A stretch of DNA of 14,030 nucleotides from the NCBI GenBank assembly GCA_024196135.1, contig JAMQCK010000918.1, positions 1-14,030 on the forward strand, given 5' to 3'. This document shows, piece by piece, positions 1-9,783 of the stretch. Numbering within the stretch: the stretch's first letter is position 1; the number at the start of each line of letters is the position of its first letter. Made by a program: the position numbers and the translations under genes. This DNA is from Pleurotus ostreatus/Saccharomyces cerevisiae fusant. Taxonomy: Eukaryota; Opisthokonta. The notes below the pieces were generated by a model, which saw only the letters and a program-made list of their open reading frames with translations, did no database searches and was not told the DNA's origin.

Positions 1-2234
1 ATTCCCGGCTTTACCGACTCTCATGCCCACATCCTCGAGTACGGCGCCGCTCAGGAGCTGGCCCTCGAAGGCTCCAAGACCATTCAAGGTAAATTTACTA
101 AACGTGGCAACGCCTTTCCGATGTTTTTGCTCACGTGAAAATAGATGCTGTAGCGCTCGTCCGAAGCTTCATCCTGACCAATCCAGTCGTTCAGAAGGAT
201 CCTACGAGGTTCATTACAGGCGGGGGATGGGACCACACTGTATGGAACGGAACATGGCCCTCAGCGGTATATCTGCATCTTCTGGCGATTGATTCTGAGC
301 TAATAATGCCCTAGGCCGATTTGGACACCGACCCGATCATTCAAGGTCGTCCTATCGTGCTGCAGAGTGGGTTTTTGTGTCGCTCTTAGATCAAGCAAGG
401 CTAATACCGCTTTAGGCAAGGATTGCCATGCGTTGTGGGTCTCTTCTAAGGCGCTGGAGATGATGGGCGAGCTGCCGCGCGAGGTCGAAGGCGGTGTCAT
501 TGTGCGGGATGCTGCAGGCAACCCGACAGGTAAGCGTTAACTTTGGCGTTGCCGACAATCCGTAACCTCATCAACTCCTAGGTCTCATGCTTGACAACGC
601 TCAAGAGCTCGTAAAGCAGCCGCCCCTCACCGAGGACGATCTGGAGCGCCGATTCTCAATCACCGTCAACGCAGCTCACAAGTACGGTGTCACAGCCATT
701 CACGACGCTGGCCTCGATCCGGTATCGTTACGTTTCTTCAAAAGGTCCGTGAGAGCGCAACCTTGTCAGCAGTCACTGACTGGATTCTTGAACAGTCGGG
801 CCGCGAAAGGAAGACTTCCTGTAAGCCTTTAGATCGCCAACCGTTCGCACGAGCTTGCACAGCTTAAACGTGTTCCAGATCCGAGTCTACGCCATGAATC
901 TGTTCGACGAAACGCGCGAATACTGGGGCGACAGGATGGAGAAGGTCATTGGCGAGGGAGATGGCACGCTCACTGCCCGCAGTGTCAAGATATTTGCCGA
1001 CGGCAAGCAGTGCTTTCTGAGGTGACTTACGCGCACGTGCTAATCTTCCACCCCCTTCAGGTGCCCTCCGCACTGGTGGATCTGCCGTGAGAACCCGGCT
1101 TTGCGGCTTTTGCTACCTTCGCTCACCATTGTTTACAGCTCTATGAGCCTTACGAGGATAACCCTTCCACCCCGGGGTTCATGCGCATCGCGCCGGAGAC
1201 GCTCTTCGACATCATCCCGCGTTTCCTGAAGGATGGATGGCAGACTGTGCGTACAGCATCCCGGACCTATATAGGGCCCTGCTTACCCCTCGGCAGTGCG
1301 TTCACGCCATTGGTGATCGTGCCAACGGCATAGTCCTCGATGCCTTTGAGGCGGCCCTCGATGGCGCGAACGTGACCGCCCTCCGCCCCCGCCTCGAGCA
1401 CGCGCAGATGATGGCGCCCGCGGACATGGCCCGGCTCGGGAAGCTCGGAGGTGAGCCGACCTTCACTCTCGAAGAACTCGCTATCTGACTCAGGATCAGT
1501 CATCGCCAGTGTTCAGCCCACCCACGCGTGAGCGCGATTTACGATAGGGAAGTTTCTGAGCAGTGGAACTGATACATTGCTTCGCAGCATCAGCGACATG
1601 TGGTACGCGCAGGATCGCCTCGTGAGTAGCATGTATAGCACCCGAAGGCAGGACGGGAGCGCTAACAGGCCTTATTTCCTCGTAGGGACCGGAGCGTGTC
1701 AAGCGTCTCTATGCGTTCCGCTCTTTGGTCGATAACGGTGCTCGTCTTGCGTTGGGAACGGACGCCCCCGTGGAGGATATCAACCCTATGAAGAGTTCGT
1801 CGAGTTTCTCTATGCATCCACAGCATCCGAGGCCTGATGCATGTTCGCAGCTTTCTACGCCTCCATCACACGTCTGTCGCCCGATGGCAAGTCGCCCCAT
1901 GGTACAGAGGGATGGTAAGCTAGATCCGCGCCATATATGCCGCTGCTGATTTTCTGTAGGTTCCCGGAGCAGCGCTTGAGCCGAACTGAGGCTCTGAGAG
2001 GTAAGAACGACCCACAAGTGCAGCGAACGAGTTCTTACTTCTAGAATAGGCATGACCATCGATGCCGCCTACGCGTCCTTCACGGAGAAGACTCTCGGAT
2101 CCCTCGAGCGCGGCAAACTTGCGGACATCGTCGTCCTCAACCAGGACATCATGAAGGTCGACGCCGACAAGCTTCTGTCCACTAAGGTCCTCGCGACGGT
2201 CATTGAAGGCCAGGTTGTCTATGGCGACCTCTGA
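1..2234 (+). CDS. Amidohydrolase family 3 (YtcJ-like), 5' truncated by window edge
   Basis: This is a metal-dependent hydrolase of the amidohydrolase superfamily, acting on C-N bonds of an unknown amide or cyclic substrate. Sixteen exons are placed: 1-88, 145-266, 315-366, 416-529, 582-744, 796-820, 879-1002, 1061-1086, 1139-1246, 1297-1450, 1500-1527, 1588-1621, 1686-1794, 1851-1914, 1960-2000 and 2050-2234. They sum to 1,437 nt, or 478 visible residues plus TGA. Visible metal-site motifs, in window residue numbers, are PGFTDSHAH (HxH at 8 and 10), VKIFADG (Lys225, the usual carbamylated lysine), VHAIGD (His277), LEHAQ (His309) and GTDAPVE (Asp372). The C-terminus GKLADIVVLNQD is the family's closing beta-sandwich motif. 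The start codon and roughly the first 60-80 residues lie outside the window. Intron 1003-1060 needs a GC donor. The acceptor before residue VIASVQP could be 1493 or 1499; I chose 1499 because it adds no extra residues. The family is secure, the substrate is not. The gene converges on RDH54. Confidence 0.9.
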
Positions 2235-2639
2235 ACCAATGAAGTTTCTCTTTTCCTCTTTTTCTCCTCTTTTTCCTTCTCTCTTTCTCTTTTCTACAAC
2301 CATATAACCACAATCGCCAGATACTGAGGGACGGGGGTTTGGGGCAGTTCGGCCTCGTCGTATAGACAGGCCCCTCTGCCCCCCGCCAACTTTCGGTTTA
2401 TACCTTCCTTGCTTCACCTTCAGGACAGCACCGAGCCATATGCCGGGCTTGTCCCTGAATTGTTTGCTTTTGTTTGTTCGATACGACTGTCAACGCCAAT
2501 GTATGTCTACGGATCCAATGATGAACATGTGTCTATTGTGTGCATTCTGAAGTCCGACCCATGTCGAGAGCAAGCAGCGCAGCAGACGCGCATTAGTACA
2601 TCGAGTACATACCGTATACAAGCTGAGTACTGTAACCCT
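2235..2639. other. Convergent intergenic spacer (two 3' ends)
   Basis: This 405-bp stretch lies between the stop of the amidohydrolase (plus) and the stop of the RDH54-like gene (minus), so it should hold both 3' untranslated regions. It starts with a marked pyrimidine tract of T and C runs at about 2247-2297. The longer open frames crossing it (for example the minus frame 1920-2417) match no family and are antisense to real exons. I see no tRNA or other RNA gene. Confidence 0.6.
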
Positions 2640-5600
2640 CTAGGCCTCCTTCATCGGCACGTCCTCCGGCGTCGTCGATGCAGTCTTCTCAAAGACGTAA
2701 GTAATCGTACCCCCGGGAAGCGCTTGGAACTTCCTGCTGGTGTCCATCGCATCAATCGTGGCGAGATCGAGGGACAGCAAAGTCTCCAACTGCGATTTGG
2801 GAGCAGCAGCTTCCGCCGGAGGTGGCCGGTACAGCAAGCTTCGCAAGACGCCATCCGACATGTTCTCAGCGCCGGGGCCCAAGCAGTTGATATGCTTGAA
2901 CTCTCCCAGGGCTGCCAGAGCAGCCTTCTTTTTCTGCAGGTCCTATAGTAGAAGCTCAGCCACGCCTCGACACAGCGGGAGAACGAGCGAGCTTACCGCT
3001 TTGTCGGCCTTGCTGATGTCCTTGGGTTTAACCTGCGAGGCAGGAAGGAACCCTTTCCGCTCCTCGCCGTCTTCCTCCTCGGACTCGTCCTCATCCGGGG
3101 TCCCTTCGTCGTCGGGAGAAGCTGGTGGCACGTCTGCCTCGCACGAGCAGTCCAGAAGGTCATGCGTATTGCAGCCGGTGTCGGCGTAGACGCGGAAGAT
3201 ATCGCGAAGCTGAGCTTGCGCCTCAGCATGAGACTCGATTCGCGGACTATAGCACTCACGTCTTTCCGCGTGAACGAGTCGCTCTTGTCCTTGGACGATT
3301 CCGAACCCATAAGAGCTGCCACGCATCCATCAGCTCATAGTCTCGATGCCCCAAGATAACACGTACAACTGCTCAATCCCAGCTTCGTGACCTGGCGTTG
3401 GTAGATCTTCTCTGCGTCCGTAGTGGGTAAGCGGAACAAGCTCATCAGCGAACGGCATACCATCTATGAGCCCAGCAGTCATGAGACGGTAGACATGTAC
3501 AGGTCGTTTCTGACCATCGCTGAAGATACCGATGAGCTAGCGCTTTCGTAGCAGCCGTATAGAGCATACCGATGGCAACGTGCCGCAGACTGCAAGTCGT
3601 AACTGTGGGTGCAATCAATCAGATATGGTCCGCCCGCAACTCATGAGCAAATAATGCGAACCTAGGATTCCAGTCACAGTCGAATAAGATGAGCCTCGAG
3701 GCGCCTTCAGATTGCGTTAGATCCTGAGCGCTCGGAGTAATCTCAGTAGCGCTACTCACCCGTGAGGTTGATTCCGACACCGCCTAAGATCGATTAGCGC
3801 TGAGCAATACGCGACCGAGGTCAAATGAGCAAACGTGCCTGCTTTCGAACTCAACAGGAAGATGACTGGCCTTCTGTTAGTACCGATTCAGTGCAGTAAC
3901 GAGATCTACTCACAGTTGCTCCTCTGCGAGGACTTGTTGAACTGGTTGACGTATTCCTGGCGCTTAGCAGGCGGGGTATCGCTGGACGGTCAGATGAGTT
4001 TGATACTCGGCGAAAGTGTGGTTCTACGCACCCATCCAGACGGTTGTACTTGTACCTCTTGCGATCGCAGTAGGCCGACAGGATGTTGAGCGACGAAGTG
4101 TAATGCGAGACGAAGACGACTTTCTCGTCCGTGTGCTGGAGAGGACATCAGACTCGACACCCATGAAGACGACATGGCACTTACCTCGTAAATATACTTC
4201 AACAACTTCGAGACGAGGATGAGTTTGCCTGTAGCCCGTCAACAATTTGCTTGTCATCCATCAGACTAGCAGGACGTACCGCTCAGCGTCATATCATCCA
4301 CCCTCGCGTCGGGCTTCAGCACCGTCACCGCATCCGCCACCGCACTCTTCGCAATACTCGTCCTCGCGCTCTCCTTATCCTTGTCATGCGCCGCCTTGAC
4401 AAGTATCGGACTGTTTGAAACCTTCTTCAAGGTATTCAACAACGCGAGCGTATCCGCCTGCGACCCGTTCACGAAATCGTCGACCTTATCTGGGTGCAGG
4501 ATCTTCTGGTACATGGAGATTTGCAGCTCGGTCGGCTTGACGAAGACGATGTGTTCGTCTATGGGTTGAATCAGTTGCCGTCGGTTGATCGGTAGCGGAA
4601 AAGTAGACTGACGCTTGGGAGGCAAGTAATTGCCAAGCAAGCCGGCATCCCTACGAAGAACGAAGCTGTTCGAGATGGTGAGTAGCTGAGCGAGCCGTCC
4701 TTCGCCGATTTCCAGCTCCTTGGCAGTCGCCTCCGGGGTCCGGCTCTTGACGATGGGTACCTCATACACGCGACGGAAGGTCTGGTAGTCGTCTATGGGC
4801 CGTCAGTACGCGCATATAGAATGTCGCAGACGACGTAGTGGGCGCACATCAAGGTAAAAATGACGCACCCAACAACCCAGGATTACAGAAATCAGCCATC
4901 GCATGGAACTCGCTGAGGTCGTTCTGGATAGGCGTCCCGGACAGGATGACACGTCTCGGCGTTTTGAGCGCCTTGAACATGGTGGTCGTCTTGTTGTTTG
5001 CCGACTTCAATCGGTGGCCCTCGTCGCAAATGATGAGTCCGACCGGGGGACTTGAAGATGAGATCAGCTTCGCGGTCGCATACACTCAATGCCGACACTC
5101 ACACACACGTCGTAATCTTGTTGCTAAACAGGGATTTAGCCGAAGTCCAGCGACGCGGGCTCGCAGTCACTCACACGACCGTCCGTAACCGCTCATAGCC
5201 AATGATCAAGACGTGTTGGTGCTTCCTACATGACGGCGTAAGCGGCAAATTCGCTGCATCGCAATGCCGGTGCAATTCGGTCCAAATGCTCACCCGCCGT
5301 GAAGGAACGTCTGCAACCCCTTGTTGCTATTGTCGCACACAGTCACGCCGACACGATCGCGCCCGAGCCACTTGTGGAACTCGGATTTCCAGTTCTTAGT
5401 GTTCTCGTCAGCTACCTAGCACTCACAAGCAAGCGAACGCAGACACTTACGTTAACCAGGGACACCGGGCAGACGATCAAGACCTTCTGTACCGCTGGCG
5501 TAGGTCCGAAGAACGGGTTTTGCTCTGTACGAATATACGTTAGCGATAGTCGTTTACCAGTGACGGTCAACATACTCAGCAGCGTCCAAACAAGGGTGAT

Positions 5601-7146
5601 GGTCTTAACGAAGGGTTATCAGAACAAGCAGCGAGACCAGCGCATACACCCTACCTGCAAAGTCTTCCCAAGACCCCTGCTCGGTGTCAGATGACCATTA
5701 AACGAGTAGAGAGAGAAGTGCATACATCTCATCCGCAAGAATGCACCCTTGCCCCTCGTGCTTCCGCAGGCCCATGACGCACTCGTACAAGAACTTCACG
5801 CCCTCAACTTGATGTGGCCGAAGCCTCCGCGCAAGCACAGGGTCAATAACGACCGGGGCGACAGGCAAGCCCTTCTTGTTGAACTTCTTGATATGGTCCT
5901 TCGTCGGCGCCTTCATCACAATAGCCCCTTCTGCCGCAGGGTCGTGTCTACCGTCAACATTCAGTCAGCCCTCCTCCAAACATTTAACTCGGGAAGCACC
6001 CACAACGGCTTTGGCTCCTTCGACTTCGGCGGCGCGCCATAGAAGTTCGCCGCAGCAATCGGCTTCATAGGCTGCGGCTTCACCACAGGCAGCGTCGGCG
6101 CAGCGACGACTTCCACGTCCTCACCATCCCCGGCATCCTTGAGACGCTCGCGTACAGCGTCCGGTAGCTGCGAGCGGGGCATCACGGCGTCGAAGCGTAC
6201 TTCCTTCCCTCCGATGTACATGCGGTAGCCTTCGCAGAGGAGATGCCCTTTGCAGGACGTGGAGCCCATTCTGCATGGGGCATGAGCTTGGTAAGGTGGA
6301 GTGGGTGGAAGGCGTACATCTTCCCCTCCTCGGAGATGAGCGTGAGCTTGTCGTCGGACTTCTCTGCGTATGCGTCTCCATCCCAGGTCTGCTTATTCTT
6401 ATTGTTGACGGGCTTTCGCCTGCGAGGTAGATGATTACAGTGCGCATACATGCTAGTGTACTCGACGTACCATGCAACAGACCAGATCCCATCCTTCTGA
6501 TCCGTAGAAGTATCGTCGTTTCGCAGCTGCGAGGACGATTGAGCGGTCGACAGTAAGCTGACAGGCTGCAGAGGAATGCCCCGCGATGGCTGCGCGAAAG
6601 GCTTGCTGATGGTGGGCGGCTTGTACGCTTTGTACGCAGAGTGCGATGTCCGGATGGGGGACGCTTCCACGGGTGTCGACACGGAGAAGGTAGAACTCCC
6701 GAAGCAGGAACCCGACAGGAAGTCCCTCTTCGTCAGCTCCCTGTCGAGCTCAAGGTCCTTGCCGCCAACGGAGAAGTTCTTGCCAGAAGACAGAGGAAGG
6801 TCAGCCCGTCCAAAACCAACACTTGATAGAGTCAGTATGTGCAAAGCATTGCAGAAGTACGGCCCTCACGCCTTCGCGTCCATATCGTACAGAGTGGCCT
6901 TACTCCCAACCACCTGAAGCACCCCATCCTCATCCCACGTCTTGTGCTTCCTCGTCTGAGGGTTCCTCCTGCATCCAGTTCAGCTTTCTTCTTCCGCTGT
7001 AACATGCAGCCCACGCACCACTGCACCACCCAATACTCCTCCGTCGAGCTCGACCCGACCTCTGATTGTCGTCGCTTCGCCGCAGGTCCGTCTGCAGCTT
7101 CGGATTTCCGCTTGCTGGGCACAACAGGATTCTGGAAAGCAGGCAT
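2640..7146 (-). CDS. RDH54: Rdh54/Rad54B-type Swi2/Snf2 DNA translocase (26 exons)
   Basis: This is an ATP-driven dsDNA translocase that works with recombinases (Rad51/Dmc1) in homologous recombination; it should be nuclear. Exons, in coding order: 7146-7019, 6968-6870, 6821-6471, 6419-6318, 6270-6004, 5947-5726, 5676-5655, 5603-5576, 5524-5451, 5394-5294, 5225-5177, 5067-4869, 4792-4613, 4558-4280, 4228-4185, 4135-4032, 3981-3914, 3865-3839, 3783-3760, 3704-3662, 3602-3570, 3519-3461, 3411-3370, 3315-3260, 3209-2997, 2942-2640. They total 3,117 nt, or 1,038 aa. Helicase motifs in order are [18 protein letters not shown], Walker A ADEMGLGKT (~395), DEGHRLK (~496), [20 protein letters not shown] (~785) and RCHRDGQKR (~815). 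The C-terminus has THDLLDC, an acidic stretch and the terminal ITYVFEK typical of fungal Rdh54. The N-terminus carries two copies of a W-R-(K/N)-P...TWD module, a hallmark of the Rad54B branch. The junction between 5177 and 5067 is uncertain: a small extra exon near 5105-5123 is possible. Intron 3784-3838 uses a GC donor. The ATG at 7146 is the first one giving the conserved N-terminus. Confidence 0.93.
6004..6968 (-). repeat. Intragenic tandem duplication: two Rad54B N-terminal modules
   Basis: Module 1 runs from the end of exon 1 through exons 2 and 3 ([26 protein letters not shown]). Module 2 runs from the end of exon 3 through exons 4 and 5 ([26 protein letters not shown]). Exon 2 (6968-6870, 99 nt) and exon 4 (6419-6318, 102 nt) are equivalent. 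Each is entered by an intron that splits a Trp codon after its second base, and each is left by a phase-2 intron at the matching place, just before the V-G or M-G residues. Shared intron positions point to duplication of an intron-containing segment rather than chance resemblance. Confidence 0.75.
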
Positions 7147-7519
7147 AACTGAAGCACAGGGGCGGTCTATCTGGAGAGCTGATCAGTCTAACTGGAGCAC
7201 AGTGGTGGTTTATATGAAGCAAGATGGCGGTCGAGAGCAAGAGTGGCGATGGCTGTGACTGATCGCCTGCATGCGCGTAATGTCACCGTGACTGGACGCG
7301 TTTGGACGCGAAAGTCACGACTTCGCGTTCGGTTTGACGTCACGCGTCGGACCCGGCCTTGCTGGCGAGCGCTGCTGCGCTGCAACTCAGCAATCCTTAC
7401 GCACGATGAGAGAACATGAGTACTAGTAATAGTAGATGTATTGATACGTGCGAAGAGCGGTGATTACGGCCAGGTTGTACAATGAATATGCAGGGCTCTA
7501 GGATAGTAGATAGACGGTG
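7147..7519. other. Intergenic: RDH54 promoter and 3' flank of QRI7
   Basis: This 373-bp gap lies between two genes on the minus strand. It should contain the 5' untranslated region and promoter of the RDH54-like gene, and the 3' untranslated region of the QRI7-like gene. The part nearest RDH54 (about 7270-7350) holds the MCB and CRE motifs listed separately. No convincing coding sequence is present; the short frames crossing 7188-7385 match nothing. Confidence 0.6.
7296..7347 (-). promoter_or_regulatory. MluI cell-cycle boxes and CRE palindrome upstream of RDH54
   Basis: ACGCGT occurs at 7296-7301 and at 7342-7347, with a near copy (ACGCGA) at 7306-7311. The CRE/ATF palindrome TGACGTCA lies at 7335-7342 and shares one base with the second ACGCGT. 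These lie 150-200 bp upstream of the RDH54 ATG. In yeasts ACGCGT is the MCB element bound by MBF, which drives G1/S transcription of replication and repair genes. Whether it is used here is inferred from position and the nature of the gene. Confidence 0.5.
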
Positions 7520-8925
7520 TCATGATGTTGACTCCGAGGAGTCTGTGGAACCAAGGTCCTCAATGCTCCACTTGGACATGGGATTTATCGAGTAGTCGTC
7601 GTAGTCTTTTTCTCTGAAGCGATGCAGGGATGCCCACCCTATCATCACGGCGTTGTCTGCAACGACGAACAGTCAGCCATCTCATTTCCCAATCACTTTT
7701 GAGACGTACCGGTGCACAGCGAAGGTGGTGGGAAGTTCAGAGCGACCCCGTCGTACTTCTTCACCAACGCGTGAAGCTTCCGTCGGATATACGTGTTGGA
7801 CGCTACGCCCCCGCTCGCGACGACGTCCCCGACTTGTATTCCCCGACGTAGGCACTGGTCGAGCGCAAGCTTGAGCTTCTCTGCCAGCTGTTCTGCAGCT
7901 GCTTCTTGGAACGCGCGAGCAACTATTCTCCGGTGGTCGACATCGAGATTTTGCACTCCGCCGTGGTTTTCCAGATAGCGGTCGACTTGCGAGTGAAGTC
8001 CGCCATACGAGAAAGCGAGCTTGCCGGGCATGCAGCGAGAGAACTTCAGTGGGGGTCCATTCGAAGTAGAATCCTCGGCACAGAAAGCTTCCAAAGCGGC
8101 GCCGAGATGTGTATCGCCAGACTGAATCTCGAGACTTCGCGCAACCTTGTCGAAGGCGCGGCCTATTGCCGAGTCCCTCGTATCTGCGAGAATTTGGAAG
8201 GCATGCAACGAGGTGGCGAGTACAGTCATGGTGTGTCCGCCGGAGATGAGGAGCGTGAGGAAGGGGAACCGGACGGGGGAGTCTTTCGGGCTGGTGAAAA
8301 GGGCAGTGAGGGCATGCGCTTGCTTTCGCAATGGTGAGTCTGAGTCTGCACAGCGGACAAGTTTGTGCGCACCATGTGATGTACACCGACTATTGGCTTG
8401 TCGAGCGCCGCTGCTATGGCCTTCCCTGCATTGGTGCAGACACCGAGACAGCCGCCCATACCTGCGTACGCGCATTCAGTGAAGGCCGCGGCTAAGTACG
8501 CAACTAACGCACCTGGCCCCCTGGTAAATGCTATCCCATCAAGGTCTGCTAGTCTTACGCCAGACTCCGAGAGGGCTTTCCGTATTGCTGATGGCTAGAA
8601 CGTCTCAGCGCGGTGCATTGGAAGTAGAAGAACTCGACATGCCATATTCTTCTGGTGCGCCTCTATGGCAGCGTACGGGTATATACCCCCATATTGTGCA
8701 TTACTGCAAGGGTCATTAGCACACATTACCCGATCCGCGAATGTCTTCGCACATTGCATGCTGCTTAATGACGACGTTGGCCAGCACCTTCTCGTCGTCC
8801 AGCACGGCAGCGCAGGTATCGTCTGCAGAGGACTCTAGCGCAAGGACCTTGATTCCCCTTCTTCGTAATGTGTTGACCGCACGCGATAGAGTGTGTCTAT
8901 GACATGGTAGCGTCCGAGGCAACAT
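7520..8925 (-). CDS. QRI7: Mitochondrial tRNA N6-adenosine threonylcarbamoyltransferase (Qri7/OSGEPL1)
   Basis: This enzyme of the Kae1/TsaD/Qri7 family transfers the threonylcarbamoyl group to A37 of ANN-decoding tRNAs, making t6A, in mitochondria. Exons, in coding order: 8925-8753, 8703-8643, 8594-8513, 8461-8373, 8322-7710, 7656-7520. They total 1,155 nt, or 384 aa plus TGA, a normal Qri7 length. The first 24 residues are Arg-rich with no acidic residues, fitting a mitochondrial presequence. Visible motifs are LALESSADDT (residues 28-37), YGGIYPYAAIEAH, RGPGMGGCLGV, metal-binding HHMQAH (His134 and His138), LLISGGHT (~159-166), FSYGGLHSQV, SGGVASN and LCTDNAVMIGWA (Asp340). The usual ETSCDDT reads ESSADDT here. 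Intron 8642-8595 requires a GC donor to keep MPSAIRKAL in register; a GT alternative gives one residue fewer. A transposon lies immediately upstream of the start codon. Confidence 0.93.
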
Positions 8926-8990
8926 CCGGGGTGGTAGTGGTCAGTGATCGAGACGAGGACAATGTCTTTCCTTTCCAAAGAGGAGTGACG

Positions 8991-9047
8991 AGATGCGACG
9001 CGACACGCCCTTTTCGGAAGTGCGACACCCCCTACGAAGTGCGACAC
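8991..9047 (+). repeat. Left terminal inverted repeat
   Basis: This 57-bp arm starts AGATGCGACG and ends GTGCGACAC. It pairs with 9784-9840 with four mismatches. Three copies of GCGACAC fall inside it (9000-9006, 9022-9028, 9041-9047). Its outer end is 65 bp from the QRI7 start codon. Confidence 0.85.
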
Positions 9048-9071
9048 TCGGGCTGAAGGTGTCGCACTTCG
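9035..9071. repeat. Subterminal hairpin at inner edge of left TIR
   Basis: CGAAGTGCGACAC at 9035-9047 is followed, after an 11-nt loop, by its perfect reverse complement at 9059-9071, giving a 13-bp stem. It overlaps the inner end of the left inverted repeat, so the same motif is present in three orientations within about 60 bp. Confidence 0.8.
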
Positions 9072-9783
9072 AGGAAATGTGCGACACCCGTTTTTGCCAC
9101 GCGATCTGATCTCCGGCAAGCGCCGATACCCGGCAAACTCCGTTCTGCAGTCGAACTACGAGTGAAAGGTGTAAGTACAAGTGGCTATGTAGACGTTCAC
9201 GCTCTGAAGACTCTGCGAACGCGCTGAGTAACTGGCATTTATGCGTCTGCGCTGTCAAACGTGCTCTAAAGCACCATGTGAGTGCCTCTATAGGCCTCCC
9301 AGTCAAGTTGAACACGTGATGGGTCTTCCACATCGCGGATATGGTGTTTATCTCGAGATCGATCTGAACTTGGACGAGCCTCATTTATTTGGACAAGGGC
9401 AAAGATATTATTCGTGTTTTCTAAATACATTGCTAGCTAAGAGTACTGTGCCTCTACCATAGGGCAGCAGGTGAACTAAAAGACTGTTGCCTGCGCGAGC
9501 AGGCGTGGCTGTGCTGCTCACATGGTGGCAATCCCTACTTCTCTCCAGCTGGACAAGCTGGCCTACCTTCTGTATGTGCCCACCTAGCAAACCAAATCTC
9601 GAACTCACGCTATAGATGGGCCGGCACCTTGTGCAGCGCTGCACGGGCATGGGCGGCGCCGTCATGATGGTGGTTGGGAGGAAGAAGGAGTTTATTTGCT
9701 CCTGTTGTGGTGCTTAGGCAGGTTACACCGCGAGGTGTCGTGCATCTCGAAAAGCGCGACACCGGCGCCGCGAACCGCGACAC

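Noticed and set aside
1920..2417. 165-codon minus-strand open frame
   Set aside because: It is antisense to the last exons of the amidohydrolase. Its Lys/Glu-Arg-rich segment is just the reverse of the pyrimidine tract.
2409..2948. 179-codon plus-strand open frame over the RDH54 C-terminus
   Set aside because: It is antisense to the well-supported last exon of RDH54 (2942-2640) and has low-complexity composition.
7682..8386. 234-codon minus-strand frame overlapping QRI7
   Set aside because: It is the out-of-frame shadow of the large QRI7 exon 8322-7710, which carries all the family motifs.
9487..9563. Two small hairpins (GCCTGC-GCGA-GCAGGC, and CCAGCT/AGCTGG) suggesting a structured RNA
   Set aside because: The stems are only 6 bp, there is no Pol III signal, and no known snRNA, SRP or RNase P motif was seen. 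Chance occurrence is likely.
9241..9665. Short open frames inside the transposon (73 codons plus, 85 codons minus)
   Set aside because: Neither has transposase motifs or a DDE-type pattern, and both are of chance length.
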